Shown here piece by piece: positions 26,801 to 37,975 of a DNA stretch of 64,000 nucleotides. Within the stretch, counting starts at the first letter, position 1. Each line of letters opens with the position of its first letter. The stretch is from assembly GCF_029852145.1 (NCBI RefSeq), contig NC_079973.1, positions 744,001-808,000 of the forward strand. Direction: 5' to 3'. The notes under the pieces were generated by a model, which saw only the letters and a program-made list of their open reading frames with translations, did no database searches and had not been told where the DNA came from. Position numbers and translations under genes: made by a program. This DNA comes from Microplitis mediator (lineage: Eukaryota > Arthropoda > Insecta > Hymenoptera > Braconidae).

Positions 26801-29800
26801 AGATAATTTAATAAATAATATATAGACTCAATATATACAAAATGAACCGTTACTTGATTCATCGGTAACGTTAACCAATGACAAGAATAATTATTATAAT
26901 TAACCCGATGTCCAGAGGTAAAAAAATATCAAAATTATCGGCTCTTGAATTATTAACATTCCAGGGGGGAATGTTTTATAAATATGTTGCATACCTGGAT
27001 AAAATTGTTTGTGTAAACAGTATATTTATCAAACATTACTCCACCCTTCTCTGTTCTGTTTAACATCACGAAGTGTCTAAGATCTAACGCGTCGAAAAAA
27101 TCTATAATGTAACGGTCATACGATAAGACGTTTAAATTACACACTAATAAGACTCGGTAAATATCAGCGCGATACAAGATTGTAATTCATAAAATAAATT
27201 GCGCATATCTATTTATATTCGGTTAATACATATTAGGTATGAGGAATTTTATTTTACAGTTACTGCGATTCATCAGATTTAAATTTTTAATTTAAAAAAA
27301 AAAAAAAATTAAAAATTATTCAACGCACGCTCTATTTATATTTGCACTTTACTACATACTAAATCTCAATGTGTGTAAATACGTACTTGTATGTACGGTA
27401 AGAAAAAATTCACGCTATTAATTCTAGTCGATTACAACGTGAGTTAATGCGGGTACTCCCATGTTTTATATATATATAGATATATAGATATAAAGCAAGT
27501 AAACATGTCCCTTGTGGATAGTTAAAGGTGACTAGAGACTGCTCTGTTTATACCAACGTGGGAATGTTAAAGAGGCGAAAATGAAATACGATAATTACAT
27601 TAATTAATCCCCTTGCGTCGATCATTTGCTGATGATGGAGGATTATCAAGTAGAACATACTTATACTCATGTACAAGACTAAATAAACTCATTATAATTA
27701 TCAGCTTGTGTTATATTAATTAATATTTTATTTTAAAAATAAACTTGTCAATTTAAATGAATGTTATTAAGAGTCGTGCCGCCTTAAAAGTAAAATTTCC
27801 AGTCGAACGGATTCGACATAAGATTTAAATGAAAGTACGGAAAAAAGTTAATAATCGGATTAATTTATAAAAAATTATATCCGCTGAAAATAAAAGCAAA
27901 TCGACAGTAAATTCACTGAATTCACTTGATAGAATATAAGGAAAAGTCTTAAACGGTCGAGCGGAATTATTGCCGCGGTCTGTCCGCGATACCTGTCTCC
28001 AAGTGTATCATCGACAGGTAAAGATCTCGCTCGTTCGCGACTCGGGCATTGACTCGTAACGGGTTCAGTCTTGAGTCTTGAGAGTACAACATTGCTGTAT
28101 AATATTATATATATATGTACACCGTTTATACAACCTTATATTCTTCACTTTATATATTTACGTTCTCACTACTCAGTACTTGTACGTATTTCGCGTCTCG
28201 TTTGAGCTGTCTTCTCATCGTTTATATTTATCTACCACAGATATTACATCTCACATCTCTAATCTCTTATGTTTATTCATACATAAAAGTGTCAAATCAC
28301 TTATACTGAATATTTTAAATAGAAACCGTTTGGGAAACCGCAAACGTACTCGCGTGACATTTATTTAGCAATAAAAGTGTCAACTTTAATTTACACCACG
28401 CAAAAATTATTGTTTTTAATTTATTAAACGAGGGTTTTTAATAATTATTCTTTACTGGGGTCACGGTAAAAAGTCATTCGAAGACGATGGAAAAAAAATT
28501 AAGTCGATTGATTCAGTAGTTTAGGAGATACAGAGTTTCCGTACATTCGAACGTAGAATGGTACGAATGTACGGATTCGAATTTCCCGCTTAAATATTGA
28601 AGGAATCGATCCAATTTTTTTTGGGTTTTGTTTATTGATGACTTGGCTGTCGCCTGAAACAACTTTTGTTAATTAATAAAAATTTTTTGAATTGCAGATC
28701 CATCCTTGGCATTACTGCTAGTCTTAGCTTGCTCGCTCTGCATAACGGCAGCGACTTCGCCGTGTCCATGGGCATCACACATCACCGAACTAGAGAATTC
28801 GTGTATTTGCGATTACAATTTAGCACGAGAATTGTCCGTCCAGTGTGACATAGTAGATTTTAGTCAATTACTGTCAGCAATAAGACGATACGCGGCTCGA
28901 TCGACCGTAGACTTGTTTTACGTAAACAACAGTACGGTGGGAGTACTGAAAAATGGCTCGTTCTCGACGATACGGGTTAACAATATGCAATTGTCTGGTT
29001 GCAAAATAACTTCAATTGAGGATAATGCATTTCGCGGTCAAGAACTTTCTCTGCGGACTCTTAATCTAAAAGACAATGAATTGACGGATATACCGACGAG
29101 CAGTTTAAAGTCGCTGCGTAATCTAACAGTTCTTGATATTTCATTGAACAAAATAACTAAAATCGAAGACAATGCGTTTAGAAATCTTAAGCTTGTGACT
29201 TTAAAATTAGCTGACAATGAGATAACTCTAGCTCCCGCGGCGTTTCGCGGTTTAGAAAAGACGTTGAAAAATCTAAATCTCAAAGGAACGAAGCAAAAAA
29301 AAATTCCCGATGCTTTGCGTGGTCTAAAGACACTTGCGTTTTTAGATTTATCACAAAATAGCATAAGAGAATTGCCTGGAGCCGCTGGTCAGAAGGCTTT
29401 CGAAGGCCTGGATTCACTGACAGGTTTAAATCTCGAACGAAATTTAATTCAGAGCATCGGCTCAGACGCTTTTTACGGTATAAAAAATACTCTGAGCTCG
29501 CTGAGTCTTCTCAATAATTTGATTCCTGATTTTCCTACCGCCGCGATCAACATAATTCACGACTTACGTGTTTTGGACATTGGGTTCAACCTTATCACTG
29601 AACTGCCGGTCAATGCGTTTGCCAATAATCCCTCGATAACGTTGCTCGCAATCGATGGAAACCCGCTGTCAACTGTTCCTGAGGAAGCTCTAGCTCGATT
29701 AAACGGCACTCTACGAGGCCTAAGTCTTGGCGGACGTTTCCTGGTGTGCGACTGTAAATTACGTTGGATTGCTAACTGGATAAGGACGAAAGATCTACAA

Positions 29801-32800
29801 GTCACGAGTCGTGAACGCAAGCCGCAATTTTGTGGCAGTCCTCTGAGATTACAGGAACGTAATTTCTATAACATTGATCCTGAAGGTAAATTTCATTACA
29901 TCAATTTATTTAACTCCTTCTTTAAAAAAATACTTGTACCGTAACCTTTTTTTTTTTTTTTACTATAAAAATATATCAGGGTCAGCCTGATAAATTTAAA
30001 GAAATAATAAAATAAAAAAATTATTACAGAGCTCGTGTGTGAAAGACCATCAGAAATAATCGGAATAGGAACAGTAGAAAGTGTAGACACAAAAGAACCA
30101 ACGGGTCCAGTAACTGGAGTAGTAGACGAATTACTTCTTACAACTCGAGTGTCGCCTACAACTCTCTCCTCTCCTTCATCGTCGTCATCATCATCATCAT
30201 CATCGACTTCCTCATTATCGTCATTTGCATCAACAACAGCACAAAAGACAACCCAGAAAATAACGACAACAACTTCAGTCGCAACAACTCCCAGTACAAC
30301 AATCGAGTTCAAGTCAACAGAAGTGACCACTCCGTCCACGGTCCAGGTATCAACCACGCGACCTACTGCGCGGACTGGCAACGTAGTGATAGTGCGCACA
30401 ACAGTGCCACCACGTGTGCTACATAGCTCTGAGCACGGGAGCCTGCCACAGCATCAGCCACGTCCTCCTCTGGTGCTCGGATCTCCTCTTTACAAGGCGA
30501 AACCCGAAAAGGACATCATCGTCAAGGAAGCGCTGCGTCAAGACAACTCTGTTATTATTTCTTGGGACAGCGAGACCACGAATATTCTTGGCTTCCGCGT
30601 TGTCTATCGCTCCTTTGGCGACACCAGTTTCAAACAGGGACCGCCACTAGAAGCCAGCGAACGTGAATTCAAAATAAAAAATGTTCCTGCACAAGTAAAT
30701 ATTTTTTTTTTTTAATCTATAGTTTATAATTTTTATTTAAAAAATTTAATAATTAATTTGAATAATTTAAATTGCAGGAGTGCATTGTGGTCTGTGTGGT
30801 TTTACTCGAAGAGACAAATATAACTCCAGCGAACGTGCCTTACAGCCAGTGCAAGGAAGTCCGCAAAGAAAATTCACCGACCTCTAATATGGACAAAATA
30901 ACGATAACCGCGTGCGCGGTTATTTGCGCGACAATTGTTCTCGTCGCGATAATATTCGTGGTCGCGATACGGGTAAGGTCTAGAAAGCTCCATACGCTGC
31001 ACAGTATAGACCAGACAAAAATGGGCGGCCCTATTTCCGGACTTCCAGTCAACTGCTGCTCTAATGTTGGACCAACGCCCAGTCCAGCTGGACCTCTAGC
31101 TTCCATGGCTACTCTCAGTGCTTACAATGCGCAAAAAGAGTGGGACCAAGTGTCTGCATACAGCAACAGAAGCATTCCCCGGCCACGAATCTTTCCCATT
31201 GATCGACAAGGTTCGTTGGATAAATTTAAATCTAATTAATTAATTAATTAAGGGAAGGCTCCAGACGCTAGACTAGAACCTGGAGCCTTTTCTTAATTAA
31301 TTAATTAATTAACAAACTATTCAAATGATTAAAAAAAAAATAATTACAGGATCAATGACACGTGCATCATGCATAGATGAAGTAAGATCACAAGCAAGTC
31401 ATTACGGAGGTAAAATATCATCGCGTTCAGTAGCTGATGGTCAGTCGCAGCACAGCTTCGGCAACAATTCATCCCGATATTTTGCCAACACTGCTCTGGC
31501 CAGCAATCTCGTCAATACAAGACCAGGTATTTGAACGAGGGGCGACTAAAAAAAATTTATTCTTCAGCAAATCTCTAAGCGCTTATTCTTATCCTCCATC
31601 TTTCCCTCCTTACAAAACCAATGAACGCATTAATTTTAAAAAACAAAAATCCCATTTATCGCGACAGAGTTACGTCAGTCGCGACAATCACTGGCAGCGG
31701 CATCTGATCGTATGTCACGTAATGGTTACCCAGGGAACACGAACATGCCACCGCACGCATCGGCGCGTCGCCAACGTCCGAGATCGAGGAATCGTACGAT
31801 CGAACCGAGCAGTCATCAGCAGCAACAGCAACAGCCGCCACCACCCAGACCTGGCAGCAGATACAGTTTAGCAGACTCAACTCACACACTCAATAATTAC
31901 GAGGAAAGTAATTGGACCGATCATGATATGGATATTTACATGTCACGTAATCCGACAACAAGGAGCGGTCTCGTCCCGCTTTAAATATTTTTTATTTATA
32001 AATCGATTAATTAGATTTTTATTATTATTACTATTATTATTGCTGTGTATTGCTTGTGTGTTCTCAGTAAGGCACAAATGGAGTCTTAATAATTAATTAT
32101 TAGTCCGATAATTATAAATATAAATAGAATTAAATGTATAGGACCTATAAGTAATTACATCTCTTATATTTAAGATAATTATTTTTTTATAATTAAATAG
32201 TCGTTTTTATAAAAAAATGTACTTGTAATATTTATGATATTTTTTTATCAATTGATTAATTCATTTTAATAATTAGCTGTAGTAAAAAAAAAATTTTTTT
32301 AATGAGTTATCACGTCGAGGTGAAAAAATTAATTGATTTAGATTAATGTTTGTCCAAAGACTGTAACATGACCGAGAGAATTTATTTTTAAGATTTTATA
32401 TTGATTTAATAATAGTAATAATTAATTAATTAATTAATTTTAAGGTAAATGGTAAATTAGTTATACCGAAGAATGAAATAAAATCAATTGTATTTGTAAT
32501 GTAAATTATTAAATATCGATAATGGTGCAATCAAATACAAATTTATTTTTATTTTTAGTTTAAATAATTAATAAATAAATTTGTTTTTATTCCTTTAATT
32601 ATTTTGTAATTACATGAGTGTGAATGCAGACACCAGACAAATTTAAAATTATAAATAAATACAGTAAATAATTAATAAAATAAAATTTAAAAAAAATGCG
32701 CATTTGAAAAATTTTTAAATTAAAAAGTGCATTTTTTTTAATATTATTTTTTTAATTATTTACTCTATTTATTTATAATTTTAAATTTGTCTGATGTCTG

Positions 32801-34646
32801 CATTTATACTCATTATAATTATTCTTGTAATTTAATTATTTTAACTATTGGACCACTTGTACCATTGAATGGACATTTAAAATTTTGAAAAGCGATAAAA
32901 TATATTTTTAAAAAACTTACCCAGGAATTAGGATACTCTCGTCCCAACGATAGCGCATCTCTTGGACAAATTCATGCCAAATTTGAGCTACTGCCGTAAT
33001 ACCACCGAGATTTTGCCTGCAATGGGCAGTCACCACTGCCAGTCTCCACACCAGAGAGTCCAGGGCACAAGTTTTGATGCCTTTCCATAAATCTTCGTCA
33101 ACATTTGATCCATTTTCATCATACAAAGCTTTCTAAAAAATAAATAAACACCAAATCTTTATTCTACTGATGATTTAAATTCAAAAATGAACCAAAAATA
33201 AAAAAATTACTGATTGTTCATCAGCGTCAGGGAATAAATAGTACAGCATCATCATGAGAACGTCATCAGGAATAGGCCCGTCATTTTTATTAGTCTTTTT
33301 ATAGGAGGCGCGACTCATAACTTTTGATATCGTAGGAATTTTCGACTCCGTCACGACGTTGAAAGCCGAGCTGAGCATCTGGTCGTTGTCGACGTAAGTG
33401 TCGCCCAAGATGTCCACTAAAGACTTCTGATTACTGCAGAGACTTAAAAAGCCTTTTAAATATTCTTCAAGCAAACTCGGCGGTGTCGCGGCCATTCTCA
33501 CTCTCGCTGACCATTCCGTCGCCAACTGCGGCTCCAGATCCGTGAAACTTTCGCTGTCCACCACAATATTTTCCGACATTTGAGGCCATGTAGCATAGAC
33601 TTGAAGTTCTCTGTGATAAAAAAATTATTGCTGTTAATAATTTATCATCTTGAATTATTTTTATTTATTTACTGAGCAAACTTACGAGACTGGATCAACT
33701 TCAGCACCGAAGGGAAGTTTCCCAAGCTCGTTATTAATCACTGGCCTCCCTTTCATGAAATCAAATCCTGATGACTCCATCAGCCAATCCCTGAGTCCAT
33801 ACGTAAAACGTATTGATACCATCACTGGGTCCAGTCTTACACCAGAACCTTCACCTATTTTTTGTTTAAATAACGCCAGCAATCCTGCAATCACAATTAA
33901 TTTAATTATCAATCAGTAATTCAAATATTTAATTAATTTGAAATAAAAAAAAATATTTACCAGTAAGATGGCGGCAGTGGGGTGGAGTTTTTTTTAAATG
34001 AACCATATCCAGATGTGTCATCGTACCTTTCCCGACACTGATACCCAGATAATACTTTTGCCAGGGCTCCTGTACTTGAACCAGAGCTGGAACTTCGCTG
34101 CAAATTATTTCAAGTAAATAAATAAATAAATTATTGAGGAGATGGAAAAAAAAATACGTACCAGTTGGCATTAGTCGACGCTATTGTCAAAGAGCTGACA
34201 AGTATTTTAATCCTGGTTTCATCGGAGATTGAGATACGTTTTCCTAGAGTCAGGAGAATAAACTCACGTATTCCGTAGTATCGAGCGATCTCCAGGTGGT
34301 CTTGGTCAATTCTTACAAAGTCATTGGTGATGTTGAGAATGTCAATATGACTTTGGGTGTTTGGATCCTCGTCAGAAGCATCCGAGGAGTCGGTCACGTC
34401 ATCAGAATCCGGGGTTTTCAGTTTAAAGTGTTTTAACAGAAATGGATAGTTTGCGAAATTCAATTCCTCGGACTTTACTTGCCATGTTGAGTTTAAAAAA
34501 TCACCAGGTTTTAAACCTGGCTCTATTTTAGAGTGTGGTAACTTCCATTCGTGAATAATCTCTTCCAGACGAGCAATAAACACTTCCCATTCTGAAGCTG
34601 TTGTGAAGTCGTGGTGATAAAAATCTTCAATTTCTACGTTATGCAT
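8879..34646 (-). CDS. RAB3GAP1: Rab3 GTPase-activating protein catalytic subunit
   Basis: With the non-catalytic subunit this protein forms Rab3GAP, which acts on Rab3 at synapses and on Rab18 at ER/autophagic membranes. Eleven exons join in frame to 910 residues: 34162-34646, 33961-34097, 33686-33884, 33211-33610, 32921-33132, 10725-10867, 10226-10536, 9919-10018, 9517-9836, 9240-9437, 8879-9106. Diagnostic pieces are FTTASEWEVFIARLEE near the start, WHEFVQEMRYRWDE, LLHQKLQMINCCIERK, RARLMSASLLSDMESFK, FIRWYSPRDWIEEE, RLFDDTKEAEKTI and the C-terminus RLAGYFSDDTTFL. The catalytic domain lies roughly in residues 600-770. Human RAB3GAP1 is 981 residues, so length is normal. Intron 5 is 22,053 bases and contains a whole gene on the other strand. 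The start ATG is at 34646-34644. Confidence 0.95.
12306..12309 (+). other. Candidate start-codon micro-exon end for the nested LRR receptor
   Basis: AAAATGA is followed directly by the consensus donor GTAAGT (12310-12315). Joining ATG-A to the acceptor at 28698 gives M-N-P-S-L-A-L-L-L-V-L-A-C-S-L, in frame and a textbook signal peptide. The exon reached at 28698 has no in-frame ATG, so an upstream coding exon is required. The match could be chance over 16 kb; transcript data would decide. Confidence 0.35.
14303..14636. mobile_element. Fold-back MITE with CCCACACGGAAAAATTAT ends
   Basis: The left arm begins CCCACACGGAAAAATTAT; the right arm ends with its inverse, ATAATTTTTCCGTGTGGG. Inner arms GGGCAAATCTG / CAGATTTGCCC and CACAGAAAAAAAG / CTTTTTTTCTGTG also pair, so nearly all 334 bases fold on themselves. 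Non-coding. Confidence 0.8.
17672..18335. repeat. Tandem array: three palindromic units separated by two near-identical 123-bp spacers
   Basis: Units at 17672-17811, 17935-18078 and 18202-18335 each start ctctctaaacatgaa and end with the inverse, atgtttagagag. Each contains the inner palindrome GTGAATATTCAC. The spacers (17812-17934 and 18079-18201) differ at about one base. The period of the last two units is 267 bases. A palindromic element plus flank was evidently duplicated in tandem recently. Confidence 0.88.
23093..23847. mobile_element. Terminal-inverted-repeat element with GGGGAGGGTGGGGCAGAGCG ends
   Basis: The first ~30 bases (TATAGGGGAGGGTGGGGCAG and on) recur inverted at the right end. 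A third, internal copy of GGGGCAGAGCGGCCCCCC lies near 23240. Two internal segments with GGTCCATTTTGCCCCAG-like sequence repeat at about 23598 and 23708. At 755 bases with no coding frame it is a non-autonomous DNA transposon; TA ends would fit a Tc1/mariner-like mechanism. Confidence 0.8.
24764..24815 (+). other. Possible tRNA-derived remnant (B-box-like)
   Basis: TAGCGAAAGCTGGCGCGCAA followed by GAGTTCGAGTCCCGG resembles spaced A- and B-box promoter elements of a tRNA or tRNA-derived SINE. The T-stem does not pair properly and no cloverleaf forms, so it is not a functional tRNA. Confidence 0.3.
25613..26788. mobile_element. MITE family A, copy 4, interrupted by a nested element
   Basis: The left part (25613-25734) and right part (26702-26788) together make a normal ~200-bp family A copy with ends ATGATACTGAAGTGAGC and GTCTGCTAACTTCAGGATCAT. 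It is split by a 967-base palindromic insertion at the ATGTGCAT site of the MITE core. Confidence 0.85.
25735..26701. mobile_element. 967-bp palindromic (fold-back) hAT-like element
   Basis: Ends are TAGGGTGTTTC and GAAACACCCTA. The flanking ATGTGCAT at 25727-25734 and 26702-26709 is a perfect 8-bp target duplication, as hAT elements make. The two arms of about 455 bases are near-perfect inverse copies meeting at GTCAAGCTCTTA (26179-26190) and AAGAGCTTGAC (26216-26226), with a loop of about 25 bases. Arm differences are scattered, such as GGCGAAAC against CGCCGGAA. No protein is encoded. Confidence 0.9.
28698..31984 (+). CDS. LRR type I transmembrane receptor-like protein (nested in a RAB3GAP1 intron)
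   Basis: Five exons join in frame: 28698-29885, 30030-30694, 30778-31210, 31350-31526, 31668-31984. The frame enters at phase 1 with a hydrophobic stretch PSLALLLVLACSLCITAA (signal peptide) but no in-frame ATG, so the first coding exon lies upstream (candidate at 12306). Then come a Cys-containing cap (CPWASH, CICDYN), about ten leucine-rich repeats such as LRTLNLKDNELTDIP and LAFLDLSQNSIRELP, and a C-terminal cap CDCKLRWIANWIRT. A Ser/Thr-rich stalk follows, then a fibronectin-III-like segment with VIISWDSETTNILGFRVVYR. One membrane span follows (ITITACAVICATIVLVAIIF). The cytoplasmic tail of about 230 residues carries QQQQQQPPPP. It resembles insect LRR cell-adhesion receptors; I cannot name an ortholog with confidence (Lrt is one possibility). 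Confidence 0.85.
31232..31313 (+). ncRNA. Long intronic hairpin in the LRR gene
   Basis: The 139-base intron 31211-31349 is mostly one inverted repeat. An AATTAATTAATTAAGGGAAG-type arm running into GGCTCCAG pairs with CTGGAGCCTTTTC followed by TTAATTAATTAATTAATT, giving a stem of roughly 30 bp around a 15-base loop. On the gene's sense strand the only imperfections are G-U wobbles. Candidate structured intron or pre-miRNA-like hairpin; no expression evidence. Confidence 0.4.
31985..32920. other. 3' flank of the LRR gene inside RAB3GAP1 intron 5
   Basis: AT-rich stretch between the LRR stop codon and RAB3GAP1 exon 5. It should hold the LRR 3' untranslated region. A fold-back MITE occupies 32614-32813, about 100 bases from the RAB3GAP1 splice donor. 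Confidence 0.5.
32614..32813. mobile_element. Fold-back MITE, ends ATGAGTGTGAATGCAGACA
   Basis: The 5' arm ATGAGTGTGAATGCAGACAC then CAGACAAATTTAAAATTATA pairs with the 3' arm TATAATTTTAAATTTGTCTG then ATGTCTGCATTTATACTCAT over about 60 bases. A decayed relative is seen at about 54110-54305 (CATGTCTGCTACATTCACAC). Confidence 0.8.
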
Positions 34647-34969
34647 GTCAACTGTACATTAATTTAAATTTTGTTTTATTGACAATTTATTTGATTGTTT
34701 CAAACAATGGGAGAAGTAAACAATAATCACTAACACAAGTTAAACATATTTTTTGTTTGACATATTTTGTAAACGTTGAATCAGCTGATTGTCGCGCTTG
34801 CGCGTTTTGAAGGCACTTTTAAATCTTTCGCGCGCTTTTTTTGAAATAATGAAAACCGGATTTTGTCAGAATTTTTTATTATCAGGTTTAATGAGAATTT
34901 ATAGCTGACAGCTGATAGGAATTGAGTCCAAAAATTGGCCAAGGTTAAAAAAAAACTCAAAATTTTTTT

Positions 34970-35086
34970 ATGATACTGAAGTTTGCGTCTAATAATTTTT
35001 GGATTTTTTTAGTTTTTTTTTTTTTACAATCAATTTGTTGACAAAAAATCCAAACATTGTTAATTGTCTTCTAACTTGAGGATGAT
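34970..35086. mobile_element. MITE family A, copy 5 (internally deleted)
   Basis: Ends ATGATACTGAAGTT and TCTAACTTGAGGATGAT match the family, but the TTGCACCTGTAG / CTACATGTGCA core is missing, leaving about 117 bases. Confidence 0.7.
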
Positions 35087-35823
35087 AATTTTTTTTTATA
35101 TGAACTCGAAGTTGTAAAAATTTAATTTTAACTTCTGAAATTTAAAATTTAATATTTTGTTAATAAATTCAATTACTACTGCATAAAATTTTAATAATTA
35201 CAATAAAACTGTAATTTTCTCGCTTTTATTTACCATGTGCGCAACTTTTAATTTCGTTATTTAAATAATTAACACATATATATTATCAGAATCTGTCATT
35301 AATCATTTTAAGCCATTAGATTCTCCGCTATCAATATTTTATCGCTTAAAAATATATCTTATCCTCCTCATATTATCGGAATTTACATATCAATTATTTC
35401 ATAACTCATCTAAAACAAAATATGATAAATTTTTTTTACAAAACTATCGATAAATTAAATAATAATAAATCAAACTACAATATTTTATTCATTCATTAAC
35501 AGGGGTTCGCACTTTTCTCTCTATTACACTCAAGTCTTTGTTGCACTTGTACAGTGAATGGAAACTTTGGCCGAGTATTTCTCTTAAACAAACGAATATT
35601 ATAAAACAATTAAAGTGCACTTCGCTAGATTAGACAGTAATGCATCAAAGTGCGGTCTGTGTTTTGTATTGAGAGATTTTGTTTCCGAAAAAATCCAGCC
35701 GAAAATATCTGATACCCCTGTTAATAAAAAAAATAATCATATCAGTAATTAAAATATTTATCAGATCCATAAAAAACAAATCCAACTAGTGCCACCCAAA
35801 GATCAGATCTAGTTCCATCGATC

Positions 35824-36027
35824 ATGATCCTGAAGTTAGCAGACATTTAAAAATTTTTGAATTTTCGTATTTCAACAAATCAATTGTAAAAAAATAAAAT
35901 AAAAATATGCACATGTAGAAAATTTTTAAAACTACAGGTGCAATTTTTTCAAATATTTTTTAAAAAATTTTTTATCGTCTAAAAAAAAATTCAAAAATTA
36001 TTAGACGTCTGCTAACTTCAGTATCAT
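35824..36027. mobile_element. MITE family A, copy 6, with 9-bp flanking repeat
   Basis: Ends ATGATCCTGAAGTTAGCAGA and GTCTGCTAACTTCAGTATCAT. CCATCGATC flanks both sides (35815-35823 and 36028-36036). This copy is inverted relative to copies 1, 4, 7, 8 and 9. Confidence 0.88.
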
Positions 36028-36627
36028 CCATCGATCATGATCTAGCGTGATTGAAAATATTTTTCACGGATCATAGCCCATAGGGGCAAGCAGGACAGCG
36101 AGGTGAGTAATAAACGCGAAACGGAAGCCGCACTAAACGTCATGCATATTTTATCAACCAAGTGTTGGTCTGGTCAAGGCATAGGCGCAGGGACATATTT
36201 AAACCTCCATCCCACCCACTTTTCTTGTTTAATATCATCCACTATTTTATAAACTACGCTCATGCTCATGCTCAAAAGCCGGTTCATCACGAGGGATCTT
36301 TCCTGATATGAGGGCTTCGACACACTCGCTACTACATAATACATCCATACTCATACTCTACATACTACTACATATATTAATACATCAGTAGTTTACTTTA
36401 CTTCAGTACCCATTCTACCCGCGTCCTCAACTTGCTCTCGTTCTCGTTACAAGTATGAATAAAATAATATTTGTACATAGAAAACAGTACACTCTGCTTT
36501 TATTATTCTTTACTCCAAATATTTGAATACCTCCTCTAGTATTTTCCCTGAAAAATTTTTATTATTCATGTAAATTTAAATACCAGTGATTGTAATTAAA
36601 GTAAACTTAAATTAAATCCAATAATCG

Positions 36628-36832
36628 ATGATACTGAAGTTAACAGACGTCTAATAGTTTTTGGATTTTTTTTAAGCCGACAAATTATAAAAAAAAAAAT
36701 ATTTAAAAAAATTGCACCGATAGTTTTTTAAATTTTCTACATGTGCATTTTTTTAGTTTTTTTTTTTTTAATTAAATTGTTGAAAAAAAAAAAATTCGAA
36801 AATTGTTGATTGTCTGCTAACTTCAGGGTCAT
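36628..36832. mobile_element. MITE family A, copy 7, with 8-bp target duplication
   Basis: Ends ATGATACTGAAGTTAACAGA and GTCTGCTAACTTCAGGGTCAT. AATAATCG flanks both sides. Confidence 0.88.
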
Positions 36833-37975
36833 AATAATCGTGAGTTTTAATAAAACGAGTGATTAAATATTACCTGTAATTAAAACATTCATTCAAATTA
36901 AAGTTTTGTGATCAGCCAGCGGTAACTCAGAAATTTTATTTGATACCTGATGCTACAACTCAACTGAATGAAGACATCCATTAAATTATAGTAATACTAT
37001 ATATATACATACTATATATATATACATATATATATTTAGATATGGAGAATGAAATGCACGTGGACGCATATTGATAACACATAAAGTCTCCTAGTTGATG
37101 ACGACGTCAAATAGTGTTCCTCTAACCACATCTGTAATTACATATTTTTATATACATATATATTTATTTAATATTCAAAATTAAATATAAGTGTTACAGA
37201 AGCCGGTAGTTTTTGATGATCCATGAAAAAACAAGGAAATAATGCTGCGTAAGCCGAATCTGTAATAAAATATAAGTACATATGTTGTAAAATATAAAAA
37301 AAAATAAGATAAGTGTAAAGTAAAGCAAGTAAGTGGTACGGAAGCTGTAGCTGGATTACGTTTGATAAAAAATTTTCATGCAGTAACGGGATATTGCTGA
37401 TAAAAAAAGACGCCATCAGTTGAAAAAATGCCCAGTGTATATTTAGTATAGATTTTACCACGTGCTGAGTATGAACTGCATCGAATCTATATATATATTG
37501 ATGTCTGTGTCTGTGTCTATATATATGTATACCTAGTTTCGGTTGTACCTGAGTTTGCTTCGTGTTGGTGTTGGTGTTGGTGCTGGTAGTTGTGGCTTGT
37601 GGCTGCGGTAAAAGAAGGAGAGAAAGATAAACGTAAACGTAAGCGGCGATTATCACCGGTCTAGGTATAGTCTTACGGTCGTTCCCTCCACGTGTCTGCT
37701 CTCACATGAAATGTAAGTAAAATAAGCTGTAGCTGTAAGACGAAATCAAATGTGGACGATGAACGATGAATGCCGAGACAGTAGTGGGAAAGCAGCCGAG
37801 GCAACAGCACACGCGTCGATATTTTAAAAACATCTGCTCCATTCATCTCTGAAGAGAGCGGTTATATTTATATATATATATATTTACATATATAGGTTTT
37901 GGTTTAAAATTTTGGGTCCGGGATCTGGATCAGGATTTTTGTTTTTATTTATTTGAATAAAATTTGTTTTTAAAA

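Larger units (their letters stand above)
10868..28697. other. Large intron 5 of RAB3GAP1, also upstream region of the nested LRR gene
   Basis: About 18 kb with no long exon. GC-richer islands at about 11880-12140, 12420-12640, 16800-17080 and 27940-28090 stand out from the AT background. They are candidates for enhancers, promoters or 5' untranslated exons of the nested gene. One has a good donor after ACTTCAAG at about 17076; another has CGACAG followed by GTAAAG at about 28018. Repeats inside are listed separately: fold-backs at 14303-14636 and 23093-23847, a tandem array at 17672-18335, and a nested MITE at 25613-26788. Two related palindromic motifs built on TTTCCGTACATTCGAACG occur at about 18360-18420 and 28520-28585. 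Confidence 0.5.
34647..37975. other. Divergent intergenic region between RAB3GAP1 and the SLC7 transporter
   Basis: Both flanking genes point away from this 3.3-kb spacer, so it contains two promoters. Near the RAB3GAP1 start is TTTCGCGCGC (about 34818). Three MITE family A copies lie at 34970-35086, 35824-36027 and 36628-36832. A GTTGGT microsatellite lies at about 37563. The transporter's 5' untranslated sequence should lie just left of 37976. A 162-codon open frame on the minus strand at 37168-37656 is low-complexity and not credible. Confidence 0.5.

Noticed and set aside
37168..37656. 162-codon open frame on the minus strand
   Set aside because: Composition is driven by GTTGGT and TATA repeats (TSTNTNTNTK, YRHRHRH). 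It has no domain and lies in the likely 5' region of the SLC7 gene.
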